Positions 35,028 through 48,048 of a DNA stretch of 64,000 nt are shown here, in pieces. The notes under the pieces are model-generated. The model was not told the DNA's origin and did not search any database. It was given only the letters and a program-made list of their open reading frames with translations. The stretch's first letter is position 1. Every line of letters begins with the position of its first letter. A program made the translations under genes and the position numbers. The stretch is from the NCBI GenBank assembly GCA_903813345.2, contig CAIIXF020000007.1, positions 39,230,671-39,294,670 of the forward strand. Direction: 5' to 3'. Origin of the DNA: Owenia fusiformis (taxonomy: Eukaryota; Annelida; Polychaeta; Sabellida; Oweniidae).

Positions 35028-38000
35028 GCGTCATGTAACATAGTAAACTAAGCGTGTATATTTTGATGAAATTTATTGAAAATGAATAAAATTAAAAATA
35101 AGATTCTCTTTAAAAAAAATTGGAAAAATGAAAAGTGGACATTTATAAGAAATGAAGCTTGAGGAAATGAAATAGAAATGAAACCTATCAAGAAAATTAA
35201 GGGTTGGACAGTTAAACACGATTCCAATACGTGAACGGCCAGGCGAATGCGATTTTTAGGAGGATTGTTTTCAACATGAGGTTTATCTTCTTGATTTAAC
35301 CAACGGGAAGTAATATTATAAGAGGAGCTTGATATGAAAAGAAGTTACTCAGTGGAATGTTATGCACATGGGGTTTATACCAAGGGTCCATATGATAGTT
35401 TCTAAGGGGACAAGGCAATATCATATTTCTGAGTACTTGCATCTATATTTTCGATTTATAATTTTATTTTAGCTTCCTTTTTATACCTCAGTTGATTTAA
35501 ACATAAATCATTTTATAATGTTGTGCCGCATGTTGTCATCCAGTAAATGTAATTTATTGGCAAAGTTTTATAATAGCTTTGAATTTCTAATGACTTTTGA
35601 TATTTTATATACCATTCAACAAAAATGAATAGGCCTTTGAAACCAGGACAATGCTTTATGTGTAAATTCATGGGCTTTCAAGAGACGTTTTTCATGTAAA
35701 CATGATATGAGCTAACTTGGGAATTCCAGGAAAATTTATTTATACTTTTAGTAAGCTTCCTGTTCACAAAAGTTAATACATGCTTGATCTGATTAGTGAT
35801 TTGAATCATTCTTACATGATTGTATGCTGAGGTGCCTATCGATATAAGGTAAAATTTCAGGTAAATATGTTAATTATTCACAAAATAGTTACCTTATAGT
35901 ATGTACAAAATATGCAAAGATTCATCATTTAGACATTTCATTATATTTTTTTCAAAATATATTCGGGGTCATTTTCGGGAAACGAAATTAACATACTTCT
36001 GAAGCCTCCCAACATGCATATTTTTAAGGCATTTATTTTTCAGTTCCCACCATCCGCTTTGACTAAATATCAGGTAAATATGTGAATATGTGATAGTTAC
36101 CTAAACGTATGCAAGTATAATAGGCCAAGGGAAAGGTAGTATTAAGTTCTATATCTAGAAGGTTTTCTCTTGGCGTATGGGATGAATAGTAGAGGGACAC
36201 GTGCCATACGAAATTGTATACTTTTGTTGCGAAGTTTCTTTTTACTATTTTGAATCGATTTCGGGAACTTTTATAGGGTTTCTCCGATCATATAAATATT
36301 TTTTCAAACATTGGTAGCTTTAATGAAAGTCTATAGATACGTTACCAAGGTTACATAAACATATTAATCTTATTTTTCAATCGATTGCAATTGATTCAAT
36401 CATAATTCTTGTGTGCTCTGTTAAGTTCAGACTGCACTTTGGATTTCTTGCAAATTTTGAAACGGATACCACATATTCTAGTTATTCATACATTCTAAAG
36501 AGTTATCAACCCTAAATTAATAATTAAGGTACACTAAAACACCTTTTGTGCAAAGATAGAAGATTAGACTATGTATTAAATGAATTATTCTTATCTGAAA
36601 ATAGCACATGGTCATAGAATCTCATCAAAGTAAAGACCTGGGTACCGACTTACCTTAATCCTGTTGAGGAGTTTTTAAGCCAAACTTAAACTTGAAAAAT
36701 AAAATCTTAATTCATTGTATCTTGTATTAGATTATAATACTTAGTACAAACATCGCACACTAATATCGACTCATGAAATGAGTTCACGTAAACATCTCAT
36801 TGTACATGCAGTTCAGAGATCACCTCATTACACCGACGCGCATTATACCGAAACCCACCGACGCGCATTGTGCCGAAAACCGTGCCAGTGGGACGGCACA
36901 TTGCCTTAACCTTTCAGTTTGATGTGCACTTCTGCGTGGAACTATATCTTTACAGCGGGAATTTCAAGTTTTTGTCAGTGTAGACATAAAAAGTTGCAGT
37001 CCTCATACTCGCGCGTTTTTCAATATTTTCATTTGAAACTCGCAAGAACGGTGCTTTGAATCTAGCTCTATACTCTTTCAAAACGTCATGTAGACACATG
37101 ATTATGAACATGTATGATAGTGCTGTGACAAAGTTGTAATTGGGGCTTATTTTATAATTAACTATGATCTAATATATTTGTGTTCAGCTTGGAAAAAGTA
37201 AGGTTACAGTAACTTTGAATTGAATTGATTTATTGTTGTTGATTCTGACTCCATTTGGCTTGTTATGATATCAGTTGTTTCAATCAACATCTTCGCAATT
37301 AATATAGTGATTTGTAGGCATTAAAACATTTTTAAAATTAACATAACACGAAAACTAAATACAAGAGCTGATGGTGCTTCTGGATACTTCTTTAATGTAA
37401 CCAATCGTAATAAGAATACCTTCGGGGGTTGGGCCTAGCGACTTTTGACGTGGGATAAATTATGATCTAAATATGAAGAATTGTAATCTTTGATTAATGA
37501 TGTGGTGATATGTTTTAATATTTTCCAGATCCAACATTACATTTTAACAGAACAAAATCAACAAAGAAATATGAATTATTGATGGTGTGTTTCAGTGCTA
37601 ATTACCCAATTATCAATATTTAGAGGACATATATTCTATATCATTATACATATATAATCTTTATACAATTGTGAAAACTATTCTGTAATTTTTAGCATTT
37701 GAATGATTATAAAAAGGGTATTTTATGGACTTAATAGCTTAAATGAGAGCGGTGAATAGTTCACTTGCATGACGTCATACAAACTCTGGTCCATGTAAAC
37801 ACTTAATTCTTGCAATCACGAATTATCAACAAAATGGGATTTATGGGAAACCTTCGACCTTTTTCTAAACAATGTAGGCAGAAATCTATAATATTTATAT
37901 TTATATCTAGAGAATTATTTCACACATATTTTCGGCCAATTTTTATAAATGGTTATTATTGAGATTTGATTGGGCAAGACCTCTTATTTTGGCTCTGCCT

Positions 38001-39479
38001 ACCTCAAAATTTGGGACTAAAAGAGGCAATTTTACATTAAATCTTCGGAACCTCGTTGCATGGACTGGAGTCAGACAAAAACTGTAAGAAGCATATTTTT
38101 GGAACTTTGTTTTTTTACAAATAAATAGAATTTCACACAAACTTGGTTTCGTGTTTTTGCGATGAGATAGGAGACATTAAAATTCGTCACAGTGCACAGT
38201 AACATTATATAGGCATAGAATAATAAAAGTGAAGCCTGAAATGTCAACTAAGGTGCTACGTTGAAAAGCCAAGAGAAATTCTACTGTATCAGCAAATAAA
38301 ATAGATAGTTTATATATTACTTTATCATACACCTTGGTTCAAATTATACATGATTCTTTCATTGAACAGACAAGTCTTGAAAATTAAAAATTCATTTTTA
38401 TTTTCTTCCACAATATTCCAACTTTAAACTTTTTAATATGAGACTGGATGTTAATCTGTTTTTTATATATTCGTATTCAATTAAAAGTTTATCGCGCAAA
38501 AACATATTTTCAGATAAAGCTTAGGGATTTAAAATCTTTGAACATCTTTACATCTCAGTTGCGGCCAGACATTTTTAACTGATGCTAGGCTTTTCGGATT
38601 GAGGGGTCGTCTCAACAAACTTAATTCCAGTTAATCAATTTCTGTATTTCTGTAGTTCATTCTAGGATAAAGTCATAATTCTGTTATTTATGTTTGATTA
38701 TGGTAAACACGGTACTTCATAAAATATATTTAACTGTGGTAAATTTTGTTTTCAATGAAGTAAACATTTAGTTAAACTGTATTGTTTCATTGGTAGAAAT
38801 AAATAATTGTGGTATTAAATATAAAGTTTCACATTCTTATTGAACTTGATAATTACTGTATTTTCGATCTTGTGCTGATGGGGCCAAAAATTGTTGTCAT
38901 GGAGACAGAGCAAGATATGTTGTCATGGAGATAGTAAGAAACGCATTCATTTGTTTTACTTTGAATCTTTACAAATCCAAGTGTGATTTTTATCAATGTG
39001 TGCCCCAATGATCGCATTAATTCTGAAGTTATTTCATTTTCTAACCATTTCACAAACATTTCTTTTCATATAATACTTCTAAATTGGCATCATTTCCATG
39101 TTTAAATTGCTTATACAGTTTTTGGCTACTGATATCATCTCTATCATCAGTTTTCATTCCACAAACGAAATATCAATTATTTTGCCCAATATTTCAGTTT
39201 CATTATTTTGAATGGTGCTCATTAACTAAGTCCAATATTCAGCGTCCCTTTAATATCTATTTAGGGGCAAATCAATACTAGGCTTAGCAGGTCATCTGAT
39301 TCTCAATTTGATTTTGATTTTGTAGCTATGTGTGTTGTGTTTTCAAGTGCTATTTTATATCTGTATTAATAGTATCTATGTCTCGTTCATTCATTTGACC
39401 AATAAAAATCATAACTGCCTGGAAAGTAATATGAAAAAAGTATGTAAATAAATGAATTAAAACGTCAAATTAAGAAGCA

Positions 39480-39862
39480 AAAGTCTTTTCTGGGTCACTG
39501 CGAATGGCATGATTTCCTCGAGTCTCTTCAGTTGCAAGGCAACCATACTGGGACCGATTCGCGTCGTTCCACTACTGCCCTTGGTGGGGGCCCGCTACCA
39601 TACTATATGACTCCCGGAGTTTACTAAAGCACGTTAGTGGAGGAACCAACCACAGTCTCACAATCTGTCTCCGGCAAGAGCGGCCAGAGAACCAACCCAT
39701 GCCAAGGGCCGGTAAACGGTTGGACCTTCGGACCGGGTGTCCGTAGTGACAATGATCAACAACTCCGTACCTGGGGCTCGAACGCGGGACCTCCGTATCC
39801 CACGACGTTCAACCGCAAAGTAGCCTCAGTCTACGCCACTAGGCTACCCTGCTTAGGTGTGA
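39480..39862 (-). mobile_element. tRNA-derived SINE
   Basis: Read on the minus strand, it begins near 39862 with a tRNA-like head. The A-box-like TAGCCTAGTGGCGTAGA is at about 39831-39847 and the B-box GCGTTCGAGCCCC at 39774-39786. The tRNA-like head is followed by a unique body to about 39480. It is GC-richer than its surroundings. The short open frame over it on the plus strand is an accident. The SINE family is not identified. Confidence 0.7.
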
Positions 39863-40567
39863 AAACTGCTAAAAAATAATGTAGTTGGTACAATTATTTG
39901 CTTGGATAAACATGATATTACATTTCTTAATTGATTAATCTGATTTAGTTGGAATCGAAGTTCAACCAACGATTAAGTCAATGCAATCAACAACTCTTGC
40001 AAATGAGAACGGGAGTCGTAAAGACAGAAAGTACAAGAATCGTGATCAATGTAAAGTATAATATTTAAGACACATCTTTGAATATCGGGTAGGAGAAACA
40101 TTCCAAAATGAAGAAGAATCATTTATAACATTTGATTTGTTGCCGATATATCAATTGCGTCTCAAATGAATGAAATAAAAGGTATCGCGGGCCACTTAAG
40201 CCGATGAGTGAAAACAATTATCACTGACGCATCTAGATCGCTCAATATAACGGCAAATGAATAGGTTTGTGTAGATACAGTACGTCGAGGAAAATAAGCT
40301 ATTTCGACGCTTGAAATAATCTGATTACGCTTATTAATAATTACGCGTGGCTATTAAACACAAGTGTTGTGTAGAACAAAAACAAGAAAACTGAACGACC
40401 TATTAAGGAAAGTATTTCCGCATGTTCAAAAACACAAAATCAGATATCTCCAATTCATATTACAGGGAAAACATAATCATGTTTCCGAAAAGAATTTACA
40501 CTCGCTACTCAAAATGAGGGACGGACACAAGTACAGAGAATAGCCTAGTGAAGGCATCTATCTCATA

Positions 40568-40797
40568 GTGGCTTTTCTATATAGCTTTGAAATCTCGTTA
40601 AGTTCTCATTTTAATGAGATTTTAGGAGATCTGCATTTTTAGCCACTAAAGACTAACATTTTCTTCTATTTGAATTCTTGAATTCTATCAAAACAACTTA
40701 GTTTTTGCACTGTTATTTACCTTTATTCAAATCTAGAGATTTTCAAGTTTTCTAAAAATGGTCGGGATAAATCCCCATTGACAAAGTAACATACATT
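40568..40797 (+). repeat. Dispersed repeat pair, copy 2
   Basis: Direct-orientation partner of 33936-34140, ending about 310 bp upstream of the TLR open frame. It could contribute to that gene's promoter region, but nothing in the sequence proves it. Confidence 0.7.
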
Positions 40798-41110
40798 GGT
40801 AATATAACAGGCTTTCTTCAATGTAACAAAAGCGAGAGGCTTAGTATATGAATTACAGCTTCATTTACATTCCAAATCGAAGAAACTTATTAAAACTAGG
40901 CTATATTTTCTAGCTTTGGGCCAAATTATAATCTGCAACTTGACTAATTAGTAGGTTCAAATCGAGAAAGCAAAAAATTCGTAACCAGGAATTTCATTAC
41001 GCTATTGAGGCACTAAAATGTTTGTTTTCAATTTTTATCGACTTTTTTATCGAATGTGTCACACTCAATGAGTTGAACATACATTTCTGTTTACATTTGA
41101 ATCGGAAACA

Positions 41111-43738
41111 ATGCTAAAGACACATTCAATTCAATTTATTCATTCAAAATTACATCATACAATATTTCATCAATTTGTAGGTGCCTTAAACCTGGACCAC
41201 ATCATCATCGTTTTTGCTGAGCCCTACGATAAAGCCATGATGGTAATGGGTCTTTTAAAGATGACGCGACAATATTGGAGAATAGGCTATATCCTATTGC
41301 ACGTGTTATTCATCTGTATATCACCAACTATTGGCGACAGATACTACTACCCGGATAAACCATACATCGACATATCGAATGAAACCGACCAGCCATGTCC
41401 AAATGGATGTGAACTCTGTACAGATTTACGTTTTATATGTCACCAGCTTAACATATCAAGCATCCCACAGAACTGGCCTGTCACGCTACAGTACTTAGAG
41501 CTGACTCATCTGCCGATGAAACGGCCATTCCCCTTACATAACGCACCATTCAAACGATATTCCCGATTGAGATATCTAGATATAAGTTATAATACTTTAA
41601 CTATGATACGGAATAATTCTTTTGATGGACTTTACCATCTTGAGTACCTGAAAAAGACGGACACCCATGGTTACTATTTATACCCTAATTATTATGGTCA
41701 TATATCACCTGGGACATTTAGCTCATTGAAAAGGCTCAAATATCTCGACTTGCAGTACAACGTCCGCATGGGACTTGATCACGCTTTGCTCCGATTGAGG
41801 GATCTACCTCAAGACACTTCTTTAGATTATGTGGACTTATCGTATACGAATAATGCAGACATTCACCACGATATATTATCATACGCGTTAAGAGCATCAC
41901 GGTTGGTCGTATTCGAAAGATTGAAAGTGAAAGTATTGAAGTTGGATGGGAACCGTATAAGCGCTATTGACGGAACTTTTGGAGGGTATCTACAATCTAT
42001 TGAGTATCTGTCACTTCGGAGAAACTATCTGATCCAATTCACTAGAGGCATTCAATGGACAAACATTCTGTTTATGTACAATATGAAAGTTCTTGATATC
42101 GGAAGAAACGCTCAGTTACCAGTAAGTGTTGAAAAGAAGCATGACGAGCAACAGCAATGTATACCTTTACCTATGAAGTTGGAGAAACTATACGTAGATA
42201 ACTTTCAAGTTAATGAAAAGTTTAAATTCTATGATAAAGGAGTTTGCTTTAATGTACACAATTCTTTTCATTTTTTGGACATGACAGGGGCAACGCTGAT
42301 GGGTTCAGGGGGACCATTGACGGGCTTAGAATCCCTCAGATATGTCAGCTTGCAGAGTGCTAAATTGATCATCACCAACTCTGAAGCATTCAACTGTAAA
42401 TATTGGCCCAACATTCAAACTATGCTCCTAGGAAATATCGACCTTCGGCCTACATTTGGTGGTACTGACAAAGATTCATTGATATTTCAAAATTGTTCAA
42501 CATTGGTATCACTCGATTTGGAGAACACAAAACTATCAGGGATTCCAAAACAAACTTTCAAGGATATGAATCAAGTTCAGTTTATCAACATCAGCGGAAA
42601 TGGAATAAATAAACTAGACGTTGATTTGAAAAACAACAGGAACCTGACCCTGTTAAATGCATCATCGAACTTCATAACACACCTCACATCATCAATGATG
42701 TCACAATTGGAGATGATTGCCGCCCAGCCGAATCACACATTGATTGTTGATATACAAAACAACCCCCTGCTCTGTGACTGTGGTCAGATAGAATTCATCC
42801 AATGGATAAAGAGAACGAAAGTAATGTTACACAACTTCGATGATTACTCGTGTTTCTCTGGTGATGACTCTTATAACATAAAAACATTGGTAATCAGCGA
42901 ATTAGAACTGAGATGTAAAATGAAAATGATCACCATAACAACGGTTGCAACCTGTGTCGTCCTTTTCATTTTTCTCGTCTCCTTAGCGATATATGCCAAA
43001 CGATATAGACTTGAGTACCTATTGTTAGTAAGTAAGCAATTTGCAAAGAGGGCGATAAGGACAAAGAAACAAGCTGATGATTATAGAAAATTCCGTTACC
43101 ATGGATTTCTATCCTACAGTAGCCTTGACGATTTCTCAGTTATAATACAAATTCAGAAGAAAATGGAAGAAGAATTTGGTCTCCGACTCGCCATTCATGA
43201 TCGCGATTTCATACCAGGAAAATACATCATAGAGAATATCACCAACTTTGTTGAAGTGAGTCGTAAAGTTGTCATCATTATGTCTAACAATTATCTTGAA
43301 AGCAGATGGTGTAACTTTGAGTTTGAACTGTCCAGAAATAAACGCTTGGACGCAACGTACGATGCAATGGTGATGATAATGCTCCATGACAAGGATGATT
43401 TAAACAAAGCCAAGATATCCTCCAGTTTGAAGAGCTACCTAGGACAGAAGACCTATCTGCCATGGCCAAAGAATTCCTCTCAGAAACCAACGTTTTGGCT
43501 AAAGCTAAAAGAAGCTCTAGATTTTGGCGACATTGAACCACAATTACAACAGGACATTCGAAATGATTTACCAGAAGCGTTATATGAAAACGACGAGGGG
43601 ACAGTTGGTGGCGCTGAAGATGGTGATAGTGACGTGGAACTTGTTAATCTGGATGACGCGCAGGAACAAAGTAATGGAAAAGCTATCCAAATAGAAGTAG
43701 ACGTTCATGACGATACACAGCCTTTAATATCATTATAA
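41111..43738 (+). CDS. Toll-like receptor (LRR ectodomain, TM, TIR)
   Basis: Single-exon frame of 875 codons. The likely start is Met43 (41237) or Met51 (41261), because a signal peptide follows directly (GYILLHVLFICISPTIG). The earlier Met would add an untypical 40-residue leader, and a TTGTAG acceptor-like site lies in that leader. Domains: Cys-rich N-cap (CPNGCELC, near residue 94), irregular leucine-rich repeats to about 540, LRR C-cap (NNPLLCDCGQIEFIQWI), transmembrane helix about 602-628, TIR domain about 663-805, acidic tail. TIR boxes are present: YHGFLSYSSLDD (box 1), RDFIPGKYI with the BB-loop proline (box 2), FWLKL (box 3), so signalling competence looks retained. One C-cap next to the membrane fits the single-cysteine-cluster TLR type. 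The ligand is unknown; the product would act at the plasma membrane or endosome in innate immunity. Confidence 0.93.
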   Translation: MLKTHSIQFIHSKLHHTIFHQFVGALNLDHIIIVFAEPYDKAMMVMGLLKMTRQYWRIGYILLHVLFICISPTIGDRYYYPDKPYIDISNETDQPCPNGCELCTDLRFICHQLNISSIPQNWPVTLQYLELTHLPMKRPFPLHNAPFKRYSRLRYLDISYNTLTMIRNNSFDGLYHLEYLKKTDTHGYYLYPNYYGHISPGTFSSLKRLKYLDLQYNVRMGLDHALLRLRDLPQDTSLDYVDLSYTNNADIHHDILSYALRASRLVVFERLKVKVLKLDGNRISAIDGTFGGYLQSIEYLSLRRNYLIQFTRGIQWTNILFMYNMKVLDIGRNAQLPVSVEKKHDEQQQCIPLPMKLEKLYVDNFQVNEKFKFYDKGVCFNVHNSFHFLDMTGATLMGSGGPLTGLESLRYVSLQSAKLIITNSEAFNCKYWPNIQTMLLGNIDLRPTFGGTDKDSLIFQNCSTLVSLDLENTKLSGIPKQTFKDMNQVQFINISGNGINKLDVDLKNNRNLTLLNASSNFITHLTSSMMSQLEMIAAQPNHTLIVDIQNNPLLCDCGQIEFIQWIKRTKVMLHNFDDYSCFSGDDSYNIKTLVISELELRCKMKMITITTVATCVVLFIFLVSLAIYAKRYRLEYLLLVSKQFAKRAIRTKKQADDYRKFRYHGFLSYSSLDDFSVIIQIQKKMEEEFGLRLAIHDRDFIPGKYIIENITNFVEVSRKVVIIMSNNYLESRWCNFEFELSRNKRLDATYDAMVMIMLHDKDDLNKAKISSSLKSYLGQKTYLPWPKNSSQKPTFWLKLKEALDFGDIEPQLQQDIRNDLPEALYENDEGTVGGAEDGDSDVELVNLDDAQEQSNGKAIQIEVDVHDDTQPLISL

Positions 43739-43866
43739 GTATGTGACCTGAAATCAGTAGATCTAGTACATGGAGATTTGTAGATCATAAAACACTAGAC
43801 GACAGAATGGCAGTAGTGGCCTGTCTATAGTATTCAGGAGACAGACAGACAACTATTTCCATGTAG

Positions 43867-44273
43867 GAAAGTAAAGTAAAGTAAAGTGTAAAGTGTAAAG
43901 TGTAAAGTGTAAAGTGTAAAGTAAAGTAAAGTAAAGTAAAGTAAAGTAAAGTGTAAAGTCTAAAGTGTAAAGTCTAAAGTGTAAAGTAAAGTAAAGTGTA
44001 AAGTAAAGTGTAAAGTAAAGTGTAAAGTAAAGTAAAGTAAAGTGTAAAGTAAAGTAAAGTAAAGTAAAGTGTAAAGTAAAGTAAAGTAAAGTCTAAAGTG
44101 TAAAGTAAAGTCTAAAGTGTAAAGTAAAGTGTAAAGTAAAGTGTAAAGTAAAGTGTAAAGTAAAGTGTAAAGTAAAGTGTAAAGCAAAGCAAAGCAAAGC
44201 AAAACAAAGCAAAGCAAAGTAAAGTGTAAAGTAAAGTAAAGTAAAGTGTAAAGTAAAGTAAAGTAAAGTAAAG
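43867..44273 (+). repeat. AAAGT/AAAGTGT satellite
   Basis: About 400 bp of interspersed AAAGT and AAAGTGT units with a short AAAGC variant block (44183-44216). It starts 128 bp after the TLR stop, so it is probably in or next to its 3' UTR. Confidence 0.95.
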
Positions 44274-47200
44274 GATCATAATTTACAACTGTGTATTCAA
44301 CTTTTTCATTCAGCAGATACACCTGTGTAATTATATAGTAAGAACAAACATTTTGTAAATAGAAATACAACAATTCTATAACAATGTATATGTTTATCTG
44401 GCGCATTATGTTCATCTGACGTTCAGTGTAGGCTCTAAGGATCTGAAACCTGCTTGTCAAAATGGCCTTACTGACCAGTTGCAATGTTATTTTCCAATAC
44501 CTAGTGAAAAAATTAACTGGTCCGTATCAAAAGTGACCTGGTAATGACCAGCGGACCGGCCCCTGGGCCGACATTGCTGAATCTGTCATACTCAGAATTC
44601 ATATTCTATCAAATGTTCATCGTTCACAGACATTTTAAGAACATTTACACCATTTTTTATGAATGCTGCGGACTCAGTATTAAAAGGATAATTTCAAAAT
44701 ATATAGGTCTGGGAAAGGTTTAAGGCACACTGCGTCGCTATAGAATGAACGCGCTACTATTTTCACAATTGTATTGATATTTGGTGTCAAATACACATAT
44801 CTTGGTATATTTAAAGTCCCAAAACGGCTTAGTTTCAGAAATATCCCAATTTTAAATTCAAAAATGACCGTTAGCTCCGCACCCTCCACTCATTTGCTCC
44901 GCACCCAATATTTCCCACAGGCTCTGTCTGCATAGGGTGAATAAGCAGTATGTAAAATGTATCCCTTCAAGGGAGGGTAATCTGAAAAGTTGATTATTAT
45001 AATGAACTAAATCTGTAAATTACTATGATTGATAGATTGGCTACATCCGAAGGACCGCCCATTCGAACTCCAAAAGAACATGAAGCAGTGCTATAAATAA
45101 GGTAATTGTCATTATCGAAATTTACGCGTGATATGTTTCGTCTTAAGCCTACATCCATAGGACCTCCCCAGTTACTGTAGCGGGAAATTCGAAATTGGGG
45201 GTTGACGGGTTTGGGATTGACTTAACTTCACTTCTACAGGTCGTCTTATTCACCACATTCCTGATACATTATATTTTTAATTTTACATATTTTACATTGC
45301 ATAAGGCCAAAGGTAAACATATACAGGGGCGTAGCAAATAAACGTCAAGCTGGGGATGCAATTTTTTGAGATTGCATCACTGCAAGCGATGGAAAACCCA
45401 AGGGGGCGGGGGGGGTAGATGAACCCCCAGAAATTCACATTGTATGTGATGCATTCTATCCATATCAAACTATAAATTGTTAATGTTTTGTAATGAATCC
45501 AAATGACAAATGAAACTAACCGATCTAAATCATACTAGAAAAATAGCAACTCCCCTTGGGGGGGGGGGGCAATTCCCACCTAATGAAACATATTTTATCG
45601 AATACTGATCTTGTGAACATTATTTGACAGCAATAACCTCGCATTACTATTGTCTAATCCCAAGGGGAGATACATTTCCTAAAATTCACATTGTATATAG
45701 GGCATTCTAAGTATTTTAAACTATAAATTGTTAATGAATCCAAATGACAACTGAAACTTCAAAATTTTGAGCAACTTCCTTGATGGGCAAGTCCCACCTG
45801 ATGAAACATATTTTATCGAATACTGATCATTGTGAACATTATATTATAACAATAACCTGGCATTACTATTGTCTTCTCCCTTTGAGAAAATATAAACGAA
45901 AACACGATACCATAATTATCCTTCTCAAGTATCGTCACAATAAGGCACAGGCCTATGATACCAAGTCAAATAATCGGTATTTGTGTTATCAGGAATCATA
46001 TCTTTTTTTAATTATCAAAAAATTGAATAATAACAAATAATGGCATTTTCAATTCAGAAACCATCTTGGATATTTCTTCTTGAGCAGAGGTCCTTTATCC
46101 CCAAGTAAAATTTGAGCTAAAGTAAAACTCTAGGTTCATCTATACATAAAAAGGTTTTTCTTTTGATTCTGGTTTATTTCCTCCACTTCCCTTAAAATTT
46201 GGACCAAATCAAAAAACTGTTGATTTCAAAATTAATTGTTTTCATGAAAAATAATCAAAACGCAAAGGCCCTATAAAACCAAAGTATAACCAAATTTGAA
46301 CCAAATCTCTCAACTGATATTTGAGTTATCGCCCTGACAGATGAAAAGATTAATGGACTTACATATGATCGGACTGTCGAACAGAGAGCTTCTCAATATA
46401 CAGATTTATATTGTAAAGAGTTCGACATTTTTTGCCCTTTTTGACCCAATTTTAAAATTCCCTGACATTTCCAGCACCTGGAAAAATAGGTCAATTTCTC
46501 TGACATTTCCAGGTGTGAAAGGCAGTATCCAAATAATTTAGATCATTCCTATCATTCTTCGAATTTGTAGTAAAATTTAATAGATAACAATAAACCGCAT
46601 CAATTTATTTTTTAATATTATGGAATCACTTTGTTTTATATGACATGTATGTATATTTATTTATTTCCGTCTCACATGTACCCCCCCCCCCCATATCACA
46701 TCAAACTAGTTCTCAACCGTTCTTTCCACTCCTACGAAAAAGTTGTAAAACGGGCTAAATATGGTTGTGGTCGGGAAACATGTCTAAAATAATTAGTACT
46801 TCGTTCATAAACAGTCTTCAACACGTCCATCTCATTCGCAGTTCGTTCAGATCGCACCAATGATGTCGGTGTGCACACGTATTGCAATTGATATCCGATT
46901 GCACAACGTTGTTTAACGCGTCCCTACTGGTTGAAGTACGGCAATTATGTTCCTGGTCTAGTAGGTCATCTCGTTTGAAGTACGTTGTCACACGATCTGA
47001 TTACAGAACGGTATGGTCGCCAACTTTGGAAAGACGTTGTCATTTCTAGATGCCCAAATGTAGTAGGAACACATAGATAATCAGATAATCTTGATTGGAC
47101 ATCACCGTGCAGAGAAGTTGTAATGTTTACTCAAAATAAAAAAGGTTATAGGCACCGTATAAGCACCACATTTTAATTTGGCATCTGAAAAATGAATCGT

Positions 47201-47619
47201 ATTGGGCTATTAGATAGTGGATTTACCCCTATTTCAAAATGGTAAAAACTATCCTAAGTGACATCTAGCGTCAAGTGAATGCAATCGATTATTAGTCTCA
47301 ATGCCATGGGCGGCAATTTCAAATACGATGATATAGAATAGAACTTTAGTTCATTAAGTTTACCCACTGTAAATAGAATCATTGATTACACAAGTCATTT
47401 TTGTAACTGCTTAATCTCCAGAGGCATATATGATCTGATCTCGCATTCCCATTATTGCACTGGAACTTCTAGTCAACACGCCCGCTTTATTTCATGGGTT
47501 AACGTTGGAGCTTTCGTTCGCACAGGATTAGATGCTACAGTAGAATACAATCCTAACAGATCCATCATGCCGATATAATAAACTGAAATACATTTGTCTT
47601 TAATCTCGGTTAATGAGAA
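44274..47619. other. Intergenic region between TLR and VWA genes
   Basis: No gene recognised. 45430-45850 is a tandem duplication of about 220-250 bp (ATTCACATTGTAT and CCCACCTAATGAAACATATT landmarks twice). 46040-46400 carries pearl-like core phrases (TTCTTCTTGAGCAGAGGTCC, TTTGAGTTATCGCCCTGAC), probably a decayed pearl-like element. A poly-C tract is at 46681. The rest is featureless. Confidence 0.5.
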
Positions 47620-47760
47620 TTTATTGTAAAAATAATACATTAAATACGGTATGTTGAACCACAGAAAAAGGCGATGTCTTCATTCAAGATATTGTCGACC
47701 CTTACGAGTCCTCTTATCCGTATACCTTCTTGATCTATATTATTGGTGCCATCACCGGTG

Positions 47761-48048
47761 TTACATCGTCATGCATGCTTTGTTGACGATGTCATTGATG
47801 ATTTCTCTGAGTTGATCAAAGGTGTCAAGTGCAAAGACATTTGGATCCATGACGCCCATTGGATCTGGATCATTGCCAGTTGCGATTGCGTTCCATTCGT
47901 CGTGTCCAATCAATGTTCCATTCATAGCGGGTAATGCAACTACATATGAATGAATGTTAGCTCTTATGTTGGCTTTAGCCATATTTATTGTTTCCCATTT
48001 CTTATTCCCAGGATACGTCATACCATCAGTAACGACAATTAACACTTT
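47761..48048 (-). CDS. VWA gene: terminal exon
   Basis: Acceptor ATTCTAG ends at 48049; 96 codons including the TAA. Begins KVLIVVTDGMT and ends IVNKACMTM. It carries the third MIDAS loop (VVTDG) and closes the domain. The stop comes just after the domain, so no further C-terminal domain is encoded on this transcript. Confidence 0.85.
   Translation of the reverse strand, partial: KVLIVVTDGMTYPGNKKWETINMAKANIRANIHSYVVALPAMNGTLIGHDEWNAIATGNDPDPMGVMDPNVFALDTFDQLREIINDIVNKACMTM

Larger units (their letters stand above)
32607..41100. other. Intergenic region between PRUNE2-like and TLR genes
   Basis: About 8.5 kb without a supported gene. It begins with probable PRUNE2-like 3' UTR and contains foldbacks at 33072-33203 and 34419-35027, a dispersed repeat pair (33936 and 40568), a short pair of palindromic TATATCG phrases at 33307-33384, and a SINE at 39480-39862. 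Other open frames here are short and show no family resemblance. Confidence 0.55.

Noticed and set aside
39774-39847. A functional tRNA gene
   Set aside because: Only the promoter boxes are conserved; the arms do not fold into a clean cloverleaf by eye, and the sequence continues into a SINE body.
39637-39879. Short plus-strand open frame, GC-richer than its neighbours
   Set aside because: It lies over a tRNA-derived SINE on the minus strand with A and B boxes.
43960-44484. Minus-strand frame of repetitive Tyr/Leu/Thr-rich sequence
   Set aside because: Translation of the AAAGT satellite; low complexity and no gene context.
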